64,000 nt of DNA from JAUIKM01 sp964445695 (GCA_964445695.1 CAYULF010000026.1:14216-78215); one strand, 5' to 3'; numbered from the stretch's first letter, positions 8,619 to 17,665 are shown. Notes: generated by a model from the sequence alone, not told the origin. Translations and numbers: made by a program.

Positions 8619-10058
8619 ATGGACAGAATCTTTTACAAGTATCGAAGTGACTCAAAATTCACGGAAAGTATCATTACGTCAGGTAAAATCTTTCTTGCGA
8701 CAGCACATCAGCTCAACGACCCATTCGAATGCTCGATCAAGGACATTTGTAAAGATTGGATGGATGAGAAAATCAAGGAGGGCATGCAGGCATCACTAGC
8801 AGGTTTTGGATTGGAAGCATCTCGAGCGATTAGAAATGGTGAGAGTTTTTTCAACATTCCGGCTGCTGCGGTGCAGAACACGCTTGATTCCGTATTTCAG
8901 GCTGGCAATCTTGAAGCATCATACGAAGCCTGGCGCAGATTTATCCTAGAACAAACCGGCCATCCGCCGTCCGATTGCCGTGCGCTGTTCCAGAAACTCG
9001 ACTCGCAGCTTGTCGAGACGGGGATATTCAGTTTGTCTTCCGATCCGACGCAAGAGTTGATGTGGGCTCACTACGCGGATCAGCATCGCGGTATCTGTCT
9101 TGGGTTTAGCCAAGTAGCTGGCTCAAAGCTAGCGGATCCAAAACACTGTTTGCCTGTCATTTACTCTGATTCGCTTCCGGAGATGGATAAAGGAGGGCTG
9201 CAGACTAGCATGTCGATAGCCATGGACGAATTGGGTCGTCCTTACACTTCAAGTCTGAAGCTGGCCTTTACGGACAAAACTTTTCAACGAGTGGTGACAA
9301 CTAAGCCGACTAGTTGGGCGTATGAGCAGGAAGTTCGATACATTGAGCCATTCGGTGGACTGTGTAATTGGCCCGGTCCGCTAGCCGAATGCACGTTCGG
9401 TCTTCGGTGTCGCGACGATCGACGCCGTTACTACATCGACCTTTTGGAAACTCACGCACCGAACGATGTACAATTGTTTGAAATGAAAGCGAAACCTGGT
9501 ACTAACTCGATCGAACGTGTTCCTCTGTCCCCCCCGGTGGCAAGGAGCAGAGTGACAATCAAAAAGACGCCATCCAGCACCCCGGATCAGGAGGAACTTT
9601 CCGTCGAAGCCTTTGCTGCGCGCATGCAACAGCTAATACAAAAAGAGTGTTATGGTGAAGTCATCTTTCAAACTGGCGAGAATCTGAAGCTAAATCCGTC
9701 TTCAGCGGTCCTGCTACACCTGAAGGCAACTGCACATGGACTCGCGCATGAGCATTCGATCGCCTACGAAATCTTTCGTGATCTTGCAGAGCAGTACCCG
9801 GATGTTGCTGCAGGCTGGTACGGTATGGCATGTGCGGTTGAGTCGATGGGGCGACCAAGTGAAGCTGTTCCCTTTCTCGAACGGGCGTACGATCTAGATC
9901 CACATGACTCAAGCATTGCGCTTAATCTCGGACTTCACCTCGTAGGCAACCGCGAGACTCGCGCAAAGGGACTGAATTGTCTTCGTGAAGCTGAAAGGCT
10001 GGGCCACCGCAGAGCGCGGCGAATAATCAATCAGATCGAGGCCGAGATCCATCCTTGA
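8619..10058 (+). CDS. DUF2971 protein with C-terminal TPR domain
   Basis: This is a 479-aa cytoplasmic protein. Residues 1 to about 270 match the DUF2971 family: YKYRSDS near the start, SGKIFLATAHQLNDPFEC, LMWAHYADQHRGICLGF, and TSWAYEQEVRYIEPF. Residues from about 340 to the end form TPR-like helices (MACAVESMGRPSEAVPFLERA, ALNLGLHLVGN). The function of DUF2971 is not established. The genes are scattered in variable genome regions and some are suspected to act in phage defence or toxicity. The start has AAAGGA upstream. The gene is isolated in the low-density accessory stretch, with no adjacent partner. Confidence 0.82.
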   Translation: MDRIFYKYRSDSKFTESIITSGKIFLATAHQLNDPFECSIKDICKDWMDEKIKEGMQASLAGFGLEASRAIRNGESFFNIPAAAVQNTLDSVFQAGNLEASYEAWRRFILEQTGHPPSDCRALFQKLDSQLVETGIFSLSSDPTQELMWAHYADQHRGICLGFSQVAGSKLADPKHCLPVIYSDSLPEMDKGGLQTSMSIAMDELGRPYTSSLKLAFTDKTFQRVVTTKPTSWAYEQEVRYIEPFGGLCNWPGPLAECTFGLRCRDDRRRYYIDLLETHAPNDVQLFEMKAKPGTNSIERVPLSPPVARSRVTIKKTPSSTPDQEELSVEAFAARMQQLIQKECYGEVIFQTGENLKLNPSSAVLLHLKATAHGLAHEHSIAYEIFRDLAEQYPDVAAGWYGMACAVESMGRPSEAVPFLERAYDLDPHDSSIALNLGLHLVGNRETRAKGLNCLREAERLGHRRARRIINQIEAEIHP

Positions 10059-10316
10059 CAATGTGACACGGGAAGCGCGCGACAATCACTTCTGTAAACT
10101 TCCCCTCTTAGCTTCAAGGGAAATTAGAAAAACTTGTTAACATTGGACCTGTTGGAATGTTAGAAAATCATCGAATATTCCATTTCCCAACTGAAATTCA
10201 CACAGCGCCAAATTTTCGAGCGATTGACGTGGGCGTTTACTTTTGATGGTGTGTTGCCATTGCTTCATAAAAAACACAAAGAAACATATCCCATTCCGTG
10301 CTTTACATAACCTCCA

Positions 10317-10424
10317 TTAGACGATTTTTACCCAAGTCCCGAATTCTGACGTAATCGCGACAAACTCCGGATCAACGTGGTAGTGCCCGAAGTCAGAGTC
10401 ATTTCCGGTCATTGCCTGTACCAT
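10317..10424 (-). pseudogene. Truncated 3' end of a TPR-protein gene
   Basis: On the minus strand this 35-codon frame reads through NDSDFGHYHVDPEFVAITS and ends at TAA 10317-10319. The complete TPR protein at 12742-13968 ends with NDSDFGHYHDDPEFLVITS, so the two C-termini are clearly homologous. Upstream of the match the frame is closed by TGA and no TPR units remain. It is therefore a remnant of a second copy, about 2.4 kb from the intact gene and in the same orientation. Confidence 0.75.
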
Positions 10425-10559
10425 GAATTTATTTCAATGGCTTGTCATGGAGCACATAATGCTCCAAGTTTATGATAGATCCAGCAAGCTGATACTTGAC
10501 ACGGCCACGGTTCTGCATGCGCTTATTCGTTGCACCGGCGAAAAAGCCATCCTACGTTT

Positions 10560-10934
10560 TCACACGGCTCCCGACAGCAAATTTTCGCCGCTTATTGCAC
10601 GAAGAAACAGCGGTAGTGTATTCTCATAACGTGGATGCAGGCGATAAAATATGGTCTGTGCATCTTTGCGATTTTGAACAAGATCGCCGTCCTTGAGTTT
10701 GCGCAGGTGCTGCGATACCGCCGAAATACTCAAATCCAGAATGTCGCTCAGATCACAGGGGCACAATTCGCGTTCCAGCGAAAGCAGATAGAGAATCTTC
10801 AATCGGACATCGCTGCCCGCCAGTCGCAATACCTCAACCGCGGAACGGATGTCGGTGGCTTTGTTTTCCAACTCCGAGCGACAACGCATAATCTGTTTGG
10901 CGTCTGCCTGTTCGCGGATGCAGTTTTCTGCCAT
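10560..10934 (-). CDS. ArsR/SmtB family metal-responsive repressor
   Basis: This 124-aa winged-helix repressor dissociates from DNA on binding a metal or metalloid. The wHTH region is visible: VRLKILYLLS, then ELCPCDLSDIL, then recognition helix SISAVSQHLRKLKDGDLV, then the wing QTIFYRL. The CPC pair in ELCPCDL corresponds to the alpha-3 metal site of ArsR/CadC sensors. Additional cysteines near the N-terminus (ENCIREQ, MRCRSE) could be ligands as in CadC. ATG 10934 is preferred over TTG 10940. It is divergent from the membrane/periplasmic protein at 11117, with an AT-rich palindrome between them. The inducing metal is unknown. Confidence 0.9.
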   Translation of the reverse strand: MAENCIREQADAKQIMRCRSELENKATDIRSAVEVLRLAGSDVRLKILYLLSLERELCPCDLSDILDLSISAVSQHLRKLKDGDLVQNRKDAQTIFYRLHPRYENTLPLFLRAISGENLLSGAV

Positions 10935-10974
10935 AGTCAATTTTTGAACGTGTAGTGTGTAGCCGAAAAAATAA

Positions 10975-10999
10975 TTTAGTATTTTAGAAAATACTTAAA
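10975..10999. promoter_or_regulatory. Candidate ArsR operator in a divergent promoter
   Basis: Arms TTTAGTATTTT and AAAATACTTAAA pair around AG, with one mismatch. The site lies 41 bp upstream of the arsR start and 118 bp before ATG 11117. Dyads of this AT-rich kind are typical ArsR/SmtB sites, which makes autorepression and co-control of the divergent gene likely. Confidence 0.5.
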
Positions 11000-11116
11000 A
11001 ACCAGCACCCTGAACAAGTTAATTCTGTATCCTCAGGGCTGATTTTGCAACGGAGCCGGCGTGGGAAGATTTACCAAGTCGCGCGCGGTTCTTTTCCAGT
11101 TGATTTCGGATGGATT

Positions 11117-11830
11117 ATGAATATCAAGCGCAGATACCTCAGTATTGCCATGATGTCTGTTCTGTTGTTAGTTCTCGGCTTGTATGCCTTTCCGGGCGAC
11201 GCGGATGGTCACAACGTCGACTTTTATGAAACTCCCCTTGTTTGCAACGGCGCGCCTGAAATTGGCTGCGGTAGCCGGTCCAAGCCCGTTTTGCTCGATC
11301 TCGAAAACGAGTCCCTCATCGCCGAAGCGTGGTTGAACCGCGCCGGAACAGTTATGGCAATTGTTTGGGTCGACAAAAACGAGCAAAAGTCGAACAATGC
11401 CACTATAGATACAATCTTTGCCCGTCACAGCCTGGACGTAACACTTGTAAGTGAAGAACGCCGCACACAGCTACTGGAGAATTTTCGTACTGAGAACGCT
11501 TGGTATCGCGGCCGACAAGTTGACCAGCTCAGCATGGAAGAGGCCGGCATCCTGGCAGATCGTGTCGCCGGCATGATCGAGGCGTATCACCCTCTGGAAG
11601 ACAAACTCAGAGCGCAGGTCGTTGCAGATGTTAAGACGGTATTCGTGAAGTGGTTTACCAATGACACGCTTGCGGCACGCATGCACGGGGAGGAATGTAT
11701 AGAAGCCAACCAGGAACTTCAGCAGGAAGTGATGGCGGTCGGCAGTGCGCTGTTGGGCGACGAGGTCATCGCAGAGATCATGCGACGCATGGAAGAATCA
11801 CAGAACGATGAAGCAGAATCAGATCGTTGA
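11117..11830 (+). CDS. Exported protein with VCNGAPEIGCGSRSKP motif, partner of ArsR
   Basis: This is a 237-aa protein of a conserved but unassigned type. The start is ATG 11117, preceded by GGATGG. A longer reading from 11045 adds an unlikely arginine-rich leader. Residues about 6-25 form a signal peptide or membrane anchor. The mature N-terminus carries a two-cysteine motif (CNGAPEIGCGSRSKP), followed by a beta-rich stretch (AGTVMAIVWVD) and a helical region with HGEECIEANQEL. Its divergent pairing with a thiol-bearing ArsR sensor suggests a metal or metalloid response in the envelope. Biochemical function is not known, and no catalytic motif of a known family is recognised. Confidence 0.75.
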   Translation: MNIKRRYLSIAMMSVLLLVLGLYAFPGDADGHNVDFYETPLVCNGAPEIGCGSRSKPVLLDLENESLIAEAWLNRAGTVMAIVWVDKNEQKSNNATIDTIFARHSLDVTLVSEERRTQLLENFRTENAWYRGRQVDQLSMEEAGILADRVAGMIEAYHPLEDKLRAQVVADVKTVFVKWFTNDTLAARMHGEECIEANQELQQEVMAVGSALLGDEVIAEIMRRMEESQNDEAESDR

Positions 11831-12015
11831 ACGACCGCGTGATTTTCCGTACTGTATTCGTAGTCTCGAAGTCTGCTGCCTGCAAAATCGAATCCCATGT
11901 CACGTACTGTTTGACAATTGCAGTACGGTCGAACGCACAGGCCGCCAACCAATCCAGATGTTTAACACCCTGTAACACTGGTGCGAAGGTTCACTACAAG
12001 AAAACTTCTCCGGCA

Positions 12016-12603
12016 CTATTTGGGAGAGATTTGTGGAATTTCCATCTGCGCTACTTTGCCGATCAATTCACGTCTGGCAGTTTTGACTTCGTTAAAAAAC
12101 TCCTTGAGCTCCTCATTTGTGTTGAGGCTGTCTCGCATGCAATATCCAAAGAGAACCAGATAGTTTTGGCCGTTAACATTCTGGGTTTGAAAACGATAGG
12201 CGTTCCATTCATAGATGTAGTTTTGGTCCGAGATGATAAAATCAAGCAGGGATTCGCCAAGGTCCTCATTCGAGATCAATTCATAATTGATAACAGGGTT
12301 GCTTTTCTTTTGTTGTTCCAATTCACTAATCTTGATTCTGGCGGCATCCTTAGGATCAACTTCACCTCGAATTGCTTCTACAAGTAGCATCTTATGGAAT
12401 TCGTTCAAGTCTTCGTGGGAGCGCAGGTACTCCTGTTTGTAATAAATTTCCGTGGGGTGTGAATTCCACACCAATGTGAACTCTTCCTCGTTGAATTCGA
12501 TAGTTTCACCAACTGAAAGCAAGTCGGTGACTCCTTCCAAACCATAAAAGGTCGCAATCGACAGAGGTAAAAAGAAGCAGCAGCACAACAGGATTTTCCT
12601 CAC
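12016..12603 (-). CDS. Hypothetical exported or membrane-anchored protein
   Basis: This is an unrecognised protein of 195 aa if translated from GTG 12603, which has GGAG five bases upstream and begins directly at a signal-like segment (RKILLCCCFFLPLSIATFYG). A reading from 12669 would put 22 polar residues before it. The rest is soluble, charged and predicted helical (HEDLNEFHKMLL, RIKISELEQQKK, NEELKEFFNEV). The three consecutive cysteines lie in the signal region. It is followed on the same strand by nothing closer than 1 kb, and the TPR gene lies 138 bases upstream. Confidence 0.6.
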   Translation of the reverse strand: MRKILLCCCFFLPLSIATFYGLEGVTDLLSVGETIEFNEEEFTLVWNSHPTEIYYKQEYLRSHEDLNEFHKMLLVEAIRGEVDPKDAARIKISELEQQKKSNPVINYELISNEDLGESLLDFIISDQNYIYEWNAYRFQTQNVNGQNYLVLFGYCMRDSLNTNEELKEFFNEVKTARRELIGKVAQMEIPQISPK

Positions 12604-12741
12604 ACCATCTCCACTAGTCTTGTAGGAAAATACTTTCGCAAAGATAGTAGGTGGTTTGTCCCTGTGCAAAACGTTCTCTCTTTCTCCGACAATTGGAACA
12701 GTGAATTTATGCTTGTACTATCTCTTCGGAAGGTCTACTGC

Positions 12742-13968
12742 CTATGTTCCGGCCACTGACGTAATCACAAGGAATTCTGGATCATCGTGGTAATGCCCAA
12801 AGTCAGAATCGTTTGCGGCTGTTGTTCGGAATGATGTATCCAGCTCAGTGGCTCGCCCGAGGGCACTCAGTGCTTTGAGCTTTTGATCAAGCAAACTGCA
12901 ACTGCAGGCCAGTTCATACCATGCTTTGGCATCTTGCGGATCGATGTCGACAGCCTTGTTACAGGACTCAATTGCCTCATCGTATCGCCTCAGATTCTTC
13001 AGCACATAGCCGCGATTATACCACGCATCGGCATGATGTGTAGCGATGGTGACAGCTTTGTCATAGGACGAAATTGCCTCTTCGTGGCGCTCAAGTTCGT
13101 CGAGTGCATTGCCACGGTTATTCCACGCGTTGGCATGCTGTGGATCAATTGCAATAACCTTGTTGTAGGACTCAATCGCTTCGTCGTAGCGCCCTAGCTC
13201 ATCCAGCGCACTGCCACGGTTATACCACGCTGAGGCTTTGTCCTGATCAATTGCGATGGCCTTGTCGTATGACTCGATCGCCTTGTCGTAGCGTCCGAGG
13301 TTGTCCAGTGCAATACCACGATTATACCACGCTGAAGCTTTGTTCTGATCGATTGAGATGGCTTTGTCGTAGGATGCGATCGCTTCTTTGTGGCGCCCGA
13401 GCAGGTCAAGCACATTGCCACGGTCGTTCCAGGCAACGGCAAACTGTGCATCGATTGAGATGGCCTTGTGGTAGGACGCAAGCGCTTCGTCGTAGCGTCC
13501 GAGGTCGTCAAGCGCATTGCCACGATTATACCAGGCGTCGGCGTGCTGCGGATCGTTGACGACGGCCTTGTTATAGGACGAAATTGCCTCTTCATGGCGT
13601 TCGAGGCTGCTCAGCGCAACTCCACGGTTGGACCAGGTATCTGCATCCAGTGGATCGATTGCAATGGCCTTGTCGTAAGATTCGATTGCCTCATTGTGGC
13701 GTCTGAGCTCGTCCAGTGCGTCGCCTCGGTTGGACCATATTGCGGCTTTGTCCTGATCGATACCGATGGCTTTGTCGTATGACTCGATCGCCTCGTCGTA
13801 GCGACCCAGGTAGTTTAGTGCATTGCCGCGGTTGTACCACGCGGCGGCATCAAGTGGATCGATTTCGAGGAACTTGTCGTACGACTTGACGGCCTCTTCG
13901 AAGCGTTCAAGTTCGGATAGTTCAAGTCCCTTCTGGAACCAGTCAGAAGAATCGTGATCTGTGTCCAT
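12742..13968 (-). CDS. TPR repeat protein (11 near-identical units)
   Basis: The 408-aa protein is built almost wholly of eleven 34-residue tetratricopeptide repeats with consensus AWYNRGNALDELGRYDEAIESYDKAI. No signal peptide or enzymatic domain is present, so it is a cytoplasmic scaffold or adaptor. The C-terminal tail (NDSDFGHYHDDPEF) lies outside the repeats and is the part duplicated at 10317-10424. The repeats are also very similar as DNA, a 102-bp period over more than 1 kb, so unit number is probably unstable by recombination. A GGAGA lies right before ATG 13968. Partners are unknown. Confidence 0.88.
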   Translation of the reverse strand: MDTDHDSSDWFQKGLELSELERFEEAVKSYDKFLEIDPLDAAAWYNRGNALNYLGRYDEAIESYDKAIGIDQDKAAIWSNRGDALDELRRHNEAIESYDKAIAIDPLDADTWSNRGVALSSLERHEEAISSYNKAVVNDPQHADAWYNRGNALDDLGRYDEALASYHKAISIDAQFAVAWNDRGNVLDLLGRHKEAIASYDKAISIDQNKASAWYNRGIALDNLGRYDKAIESYDKAIAIDQDKASAWYNRGSALDELGRYDEAIESYNKVIAIDPQHANAWNNRGNALDELERHEEAISSYDKAVTIATHHADAWYNRGYVLKNLRRYDEAIESCNKAVDIDPQDAKAWYELACSCSLLDQKLKALSALGRATELDTSFRTTAANDSDFGHYHDDPEFLVITSVAGT

Positions 13969-14177
13969 TCTCCATCAGCCTGTGAGTGCACATAAGTGGA
14001 TCAAGTTACAATATGAGAATCGACAAGTTAACAATGTTGAATGGGAATCTGAGCTTCGAGCTGAGGTCTTGAATTCGGCGAGAGTGTTACGAAGCCTGGC
14101 AAATCGGGATTTTAATCAGCTTCCATTGGGTCGTGTGTTTCTGGGCACAAGAAAACTACCAAATTCAAAAACCGATT

Positions 14178-14238
14178 GCGCCGCTCGGAAGTGATGAACT
14201 GTGACCAGACAATCACCAAATTCACTTCAAAGCGGCGC
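14178..14238. repeat. 61-bp element with 17-bp terminal inverted repeats
   Basis: The left end GCGCCGCTCGGAAGTGA (14178-14194) pairs with 14222-14238 at 15 of 17 positions, with a 27-base centre. The left half and centre recur at 8461-8499. The form fits a small non-autonomous mobile or REP-like palindrome. No flanking target duplication was identified with confidence. Confidence 0.55.
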
Positions 14239-14308
14239 TGTATGTTTTATTGGAAACTTGGTCCACTGTGCTTACATGCACCAAGCGCACGCTAACATGT
14301 GGAATCGT

Positions 14309-15016
14309 TTACTCTGCGGCTTCGTAGCCGTATCCGCCGATTGACAACCGAGCATAAAAGCCACTCAGCCCGAAATCGGGACCGCCGTTGATATCACCTC
14401 CGGCATAGGACCAGTCATTTGATTGTGGGCTTAACATATAGCCGGCGGTCAACCCGAGCATCATACCTCCCCAACTGCCATCGTGCTCTTTTTCCTTAAA
14501 CAGCATGAATTCGACCGAGGCGGAAAAGTCCAACATCAGCCCGCCCTGGCTGATCTGTGTTTCGTTGCCCGGTTTCTCGATAATAGCGTCGGGCGTCAGA
14601 ACACCGTTCTCCGCCAGATGCATCGTCAGGCCGCCGAAGCCAATACCAACCATTGGAAACACGCGGAAATCCTCATTGTGAACAACCATATAGCCGAGAT
14701 TCAGAAAACCCATTCCCGCGTTTACGCTTGCAGACAGACTGTCGGTCGACTCTTCCTTGCCGATCAATCCCTGCCCGGATCCTCCCAGCAGGAAATTGTT
14801 GTAGTTGCCATAACCGCCCCCGCCAAACATCAGGAAGTTGTTGCTTAAGGTCGGAAAGTCGGTTGGCAGAAATACCTGCAGGTCATCGACCTCGAACGTA
14901 CCGTAACCTACCCAAAATCCTCCAGCACCCCCACGCGACAGTGAGTCGTCCTGTGCCGGCATGGCGGTGGACATGGACAGAAAACAAAGCGTTACAAGAA
15001 GTAGTACTCGTTGCAT
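14309..15016 (-). CDS. Predicted secreted or outer-membrane beta-rich protein
   Basis: This 235-aa protein has a clear signal peptide (MQRVLLLVTLCFLSMSTAMPAQ). The mature chain is rich in Gly, Phe, Tyr and Leu with alternating polar and apolar residues (FLMFGGGGYGNYNNFLLGG, GMGFLNLGYMV, VGIGFGGLTMHL) and ends in a strand (FYARLSIGGYGYEAAE). That pattern suggests a small beta-barrel or a surface-associated beta protein. No named family is recognised. It stands alone between long spacers. The 61-bp inverted-repeat element lies just past its 3' end. Confidence 0.7.
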   Translation of the reverse strand: MQRVLLLVTLCFLSMSTAMPAQDDSLSRGGAGGFWVGYGTFEVDDLQVFLPTDFPTLSNNFLMFGGGGYGNYNNFLLGGSGQGLIGKEESTDSLSASVNAGMGFLNLGYMVVHNEDFRVFPMVGIGFGGLTMHLAENGVLTPDAIIEKPGNETQISQGGLMLDFSASVEFMLFKEKEHDGSWGGMMLGLTAGYMLSPQSNDWSYAGGDINGGPDFGLSGFYARLSIGGYGYEAAE

Positions 15017-15500
15017 AATAGAACGTATGAATGTGATGTTAAATTCAGCCGGGCATTTTCAATATCGCAAGAGTTTTCAGAATTTCCAATGACAGTGTGC
15101 CGGCTTGTCCGCCTTTGTGCACAGTCGGTCCACGCGCATGTGGTGTAGCACCGGCAGTTGACAACAAACTGCTATTTCACCGGCGGTTGCTCTGAATATA
15201 TTGATGGTTGATCTGGTTTTATATCTGCGGTCGCCAGACCGGATGTTGCGCTACCGAGGTATCGGAGTTGCCGAGAAATATTTCGCGTATGTCAGCACGA
15301 ATTGTTTGCAAACCATCATGATGTGCCGTCTGTTCCATTGCCTGGTGCAGCACCGAATAATTAAATGTCAAAATGTCCATTGCTGCGGTGTCGAGCCTCT
15401 TCAGTCAGGTTCGTGCTATTCATGCATTTTGCGCGCAGTCTGAATAAATAAGTGATGTTTTGACGGCGATCCCAGCCACCCCAGTAGTTGAAACACTGCA
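15017..15500. other. Spacer without supported gene
   Basis: About 480 bases. The ORFs here lack ribosome binding sites and protein-like composition. No strong hairpin or repeat was found. Confidence 0.4.
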
Positions 15501-16022
15501 CTATTTGTCCAATGGGATATATTTTTCTTTGATGATGTTAAAATGATGTATTTGATGTCCGGTAACAGTCAATCCAATTGTATAAAGCGGCATCACGTAG
15601 TCAGTAAAAACGCAGTCCATTCCGAGAATCTCTTTGTTAAAAGACTCAAACATCAGAATAGTTGATTGGCGCGTAACTCGGAGTTCACGTATCAGATGTT
15701 CAATTGTCAACTCGTCTGCATTCGAATTAGCACCCATTATTTCCTGATTGAGTGCCCCGGGAATGGAGCCTTCGTTGCGCGCAAATACAAGAGCATCATA
15801 ACACCAGATTCTTTCCCAATCTATCAGATGTTGGATGATTTTGTTGATACTCCACTTGCCGGTGTCATATGTTTTTAACCCAATTCGTTTTAACAGTTCA
15901 ATATCCAGAGCATCTATGTCATCTATGCTCGAAGCAAAAGCCTCCTTCAGCGTAACATCACCATTCAGTTCAAAAACATATTCCAGAAAATTGGGGTACT
16001 TTTTTACTTCTCGATTTTCCAC
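15501..16022 (-). CDS. DinB-superfamily four-helix protein
   Basis: This is a 173-aa protein of the DinB/YfiT-like fold, a damage- or stress-associated metalloprotein family often acting as thiol-dependent transferases. The three metal-ligand regions are visible: an early helix KIIQHLIDWERIWCYDALVF with histidine, and the late VTGHQIHHFNIIKEKY with the paired histidines. The start is taken as GTG 16022, which has AAAGGAG nine bases upstream. GTG 16058 gives twelve more residues but lacks such a site. Substrate is unknown. It is a single gene with long spacers on both sides. Confidence 0.8.
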   Translation of the reverse strand: MENREVKKYPNFLEYVFELNGDVTLKEAFASSIDDIDALDIELLKRIGLKTYDTGKWSINKIIQHLIDWERIWCYDALVFARNEGSIPGALNQEIMGANSNADELTIEHLIRELRVTRQSTILMFESFNKEILGMDCVFTDYVMPLYTIGLTVTGHQIHHFNIIKEKYIPLDK

Positions 16023-16851
16023 AGCCAAATGCTCCTTTCTTGTTTCCAGCGCTTGCACAACAGCAACAGTCTATTTTACGATTGCACATGTCAGGTAGAG
16101 TAAGCTGTGATCCCCTGATGTCCCGGCACAGAAAAAGGGCCATGTGAAATTTACCATTCAGAACAGTGTGTCGCTCGATGCCGGTATTAACTGTCGGATT
16201 CTGTCGAGTTGCTCCAGGCAGTCTAATCAGCAGACGTAAACTTATTCAAAGAATTCTTGATAACCAATCCGGTTGCCCATGTTGTGCTACTTTCTTACAG
16301 TCGATGTTGATTTGAGAACTGGAGGATGAAACCAAGTACTGTTGTTTAAATATCTCTCCCAGGTGGTTTCTGAGGACACTGTACTCCGTAACACCTGTCA
16401 CGTTCTGGTCTGAGTTTCTTTGACCCGCGACGTCCCGTAGGGCCGATCCTGCCGCATTGGAAAGTTAAGGTCAACTTTCAGTTCTGAATTAACATTTCTC
16501 CCGGTTTCAGCGGATAGGAGCCCAATATACCTGTGCCAGATGCAACGCAATCGACAATTGTTCTCTATGTCGCGCCTGATTCGGTAAACGGAGCATCGGA
16601 CAGCCCGGAGTTTTTCTCATTCTGGTCGGTGAAATCCCGCCGCTGAAAGTCTGTTCATGTCGGTATCTGCATTAAGGCCTCGGGTCGGTAGGCTGTCGCT
16701 TTGAGCCGCTTCCGGCTCTTACAGAGCGCGGCTCAGGCTTTCATGATCTTTTTGCTCGTCATAGAGAGCACCGTATTTTAGCATCCGTACCAACTTTTGT
16801 AAAATTGCTCGGTATATCAGGATAGTTGCCCAATTGTTCCATTAATCAATT
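16023..16851. other. Spacer of about 830 bp with one hairpin cluster
   Basis: No gene is supported. Near 16699-16733 nested inverted repeats (GAGCCG-CTTC-CGGCTC, then GCGGCTC) form a possible hairpin, with TCATGATCTTTTTGC beyond it. The rest shows no repeat shared with other spacers. Confidence 0.4.
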
Positions 16852-17601
16852 GTGAAAAACATCATGCGGTATAAAATCATTGGCGTCTTACTGTCGCTCA
16901 CGTTATTGATCAGTTGTTCGGACGATGACACAACGGGGCCGGACACTTCAACCAATGTGGCGATCCGGGTTGAAATGCCGGAACCGGTTGTTCGTGCTGC
17001 AGCCATGCAAGGCAAAGGGACAGGTGATGTCACACTCAATAGTGGGGGCATCGACTCGATCAGCGTTGACCGTGTGCGCCTCCTGATCTCGCGCATCAAA
17101 CTCACCGGGGTTTTTCTTGGCGACTCGTTGGATTTCAATGAACCCGATATCAAGACCGAACCGGTCGTTCTGACGGTCGACACAACAACTGGTGGCCAGC
17201 CCTTGCTTGAAGCCACAATTCCGCCGGGCGATTACGAAAAGATCAAGTTTGAATTCCATCGCTTCAGCACAAGCGAACTCAGCGATTACGCTGGTGATGC
17301 GACGTTTGGCGATTTCGCTACGTCGGATCGCAAGTCTTCGATCATGGAAGGTCGCATTTACTGCGACGGAGTCGCCGAACCCTTTGTATTTTCAGGTGAC
17401 GCTACGGCCAATCTCTCGGTATTTTTTGACTCTGATATTCAGGTTGACGAAGTCGACATCAGTGAACTCATTCTGGAATTTGACCCATCAACCTTGTTTG
17501 TGGATAGCAAATCCGGCGATCTTATCGATCCTCGTGACAGCAAGAACGAAAATGATATCGAGAAAAATCTGAAAGACGCAATCCACGCCTACAAGCGCTA
17601 A
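16852..17601 (+). CDS. DUF4382-like lipoprotein
   Basis: This is a 249-aa lipoprotein. The signal peptide ends in lipobox LISC, followed by the acidic SDDDTTGPDTS linker typical of FCB-group lipoproteins. The body resembles DUF4382-type beta-sandwich proteins: VDRVRLLISRIKLTG, TVDTTTGGQPLLEATIPPGDYEKIKFEF, and EVDISELILEFDPSTLF. Translation may begin at GTG 16852 or ATG 16864, and neither has a Shine-Dalgarno site. The last part (DPRDSKNENDIEKNLKDAI) is charged and helical. A strong terminator follows. Location is probably the outer membrane inner leaflet, with role unknown. Confidence 0.78.
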   Translation: MKNIMRYKIIGVLLSLTLLISCSDDDTTGPDTSTNVAIRVEMPEPVVRAAAMQGKGTGDVTLNSGGIDSISVDRVRLLISRIKLTGVFLGDSLDFNEPDIKTEPVVLTVDTTTGGQPLLEATIPPGDYEKIKFEFHRFSTSELSDYAGDATFGDFATSDRKSSIMEGRIYCDGVAEPFVFSGDATANLSVFFDSDIQVDEVDISELILEFDPSTLFVDSKSGDLIDPRDSKNENDIEKNLKDAIHAYKR

Positions 17602-17624
17602 AAGCGATTTAAAATGAATATGCG

Positions 17625-17665
17625 ACGCACCTTTCACATTGTGGTGGAAGGTGCGTTTGTTGTTT
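17625..17665 (+). terminator. Rho-independent terminator
   Basis: A 13-bp stem (17625-17637 with 17644-17656, one G-U pair) with a 6-base loop is followed directly by TTTGTTGTTT, 24 bases after the lipoprotein stop. Confidence 0.85.

Noticed and set aside
10423..10629. 68-aa plus-strand ORF overlapping the 3' end of arsR
   Set aside because: It overlaps the TPR remnant edge and arsR antisense, has no ribosome site and no motif.
12742..13968. Regular 102-bp repeats considered as CRISPR or satellite DNA
   Set aside because: The period is an exact multiple of three, and the frame encodes consensus TPR units. No spacer-repeat alternation.
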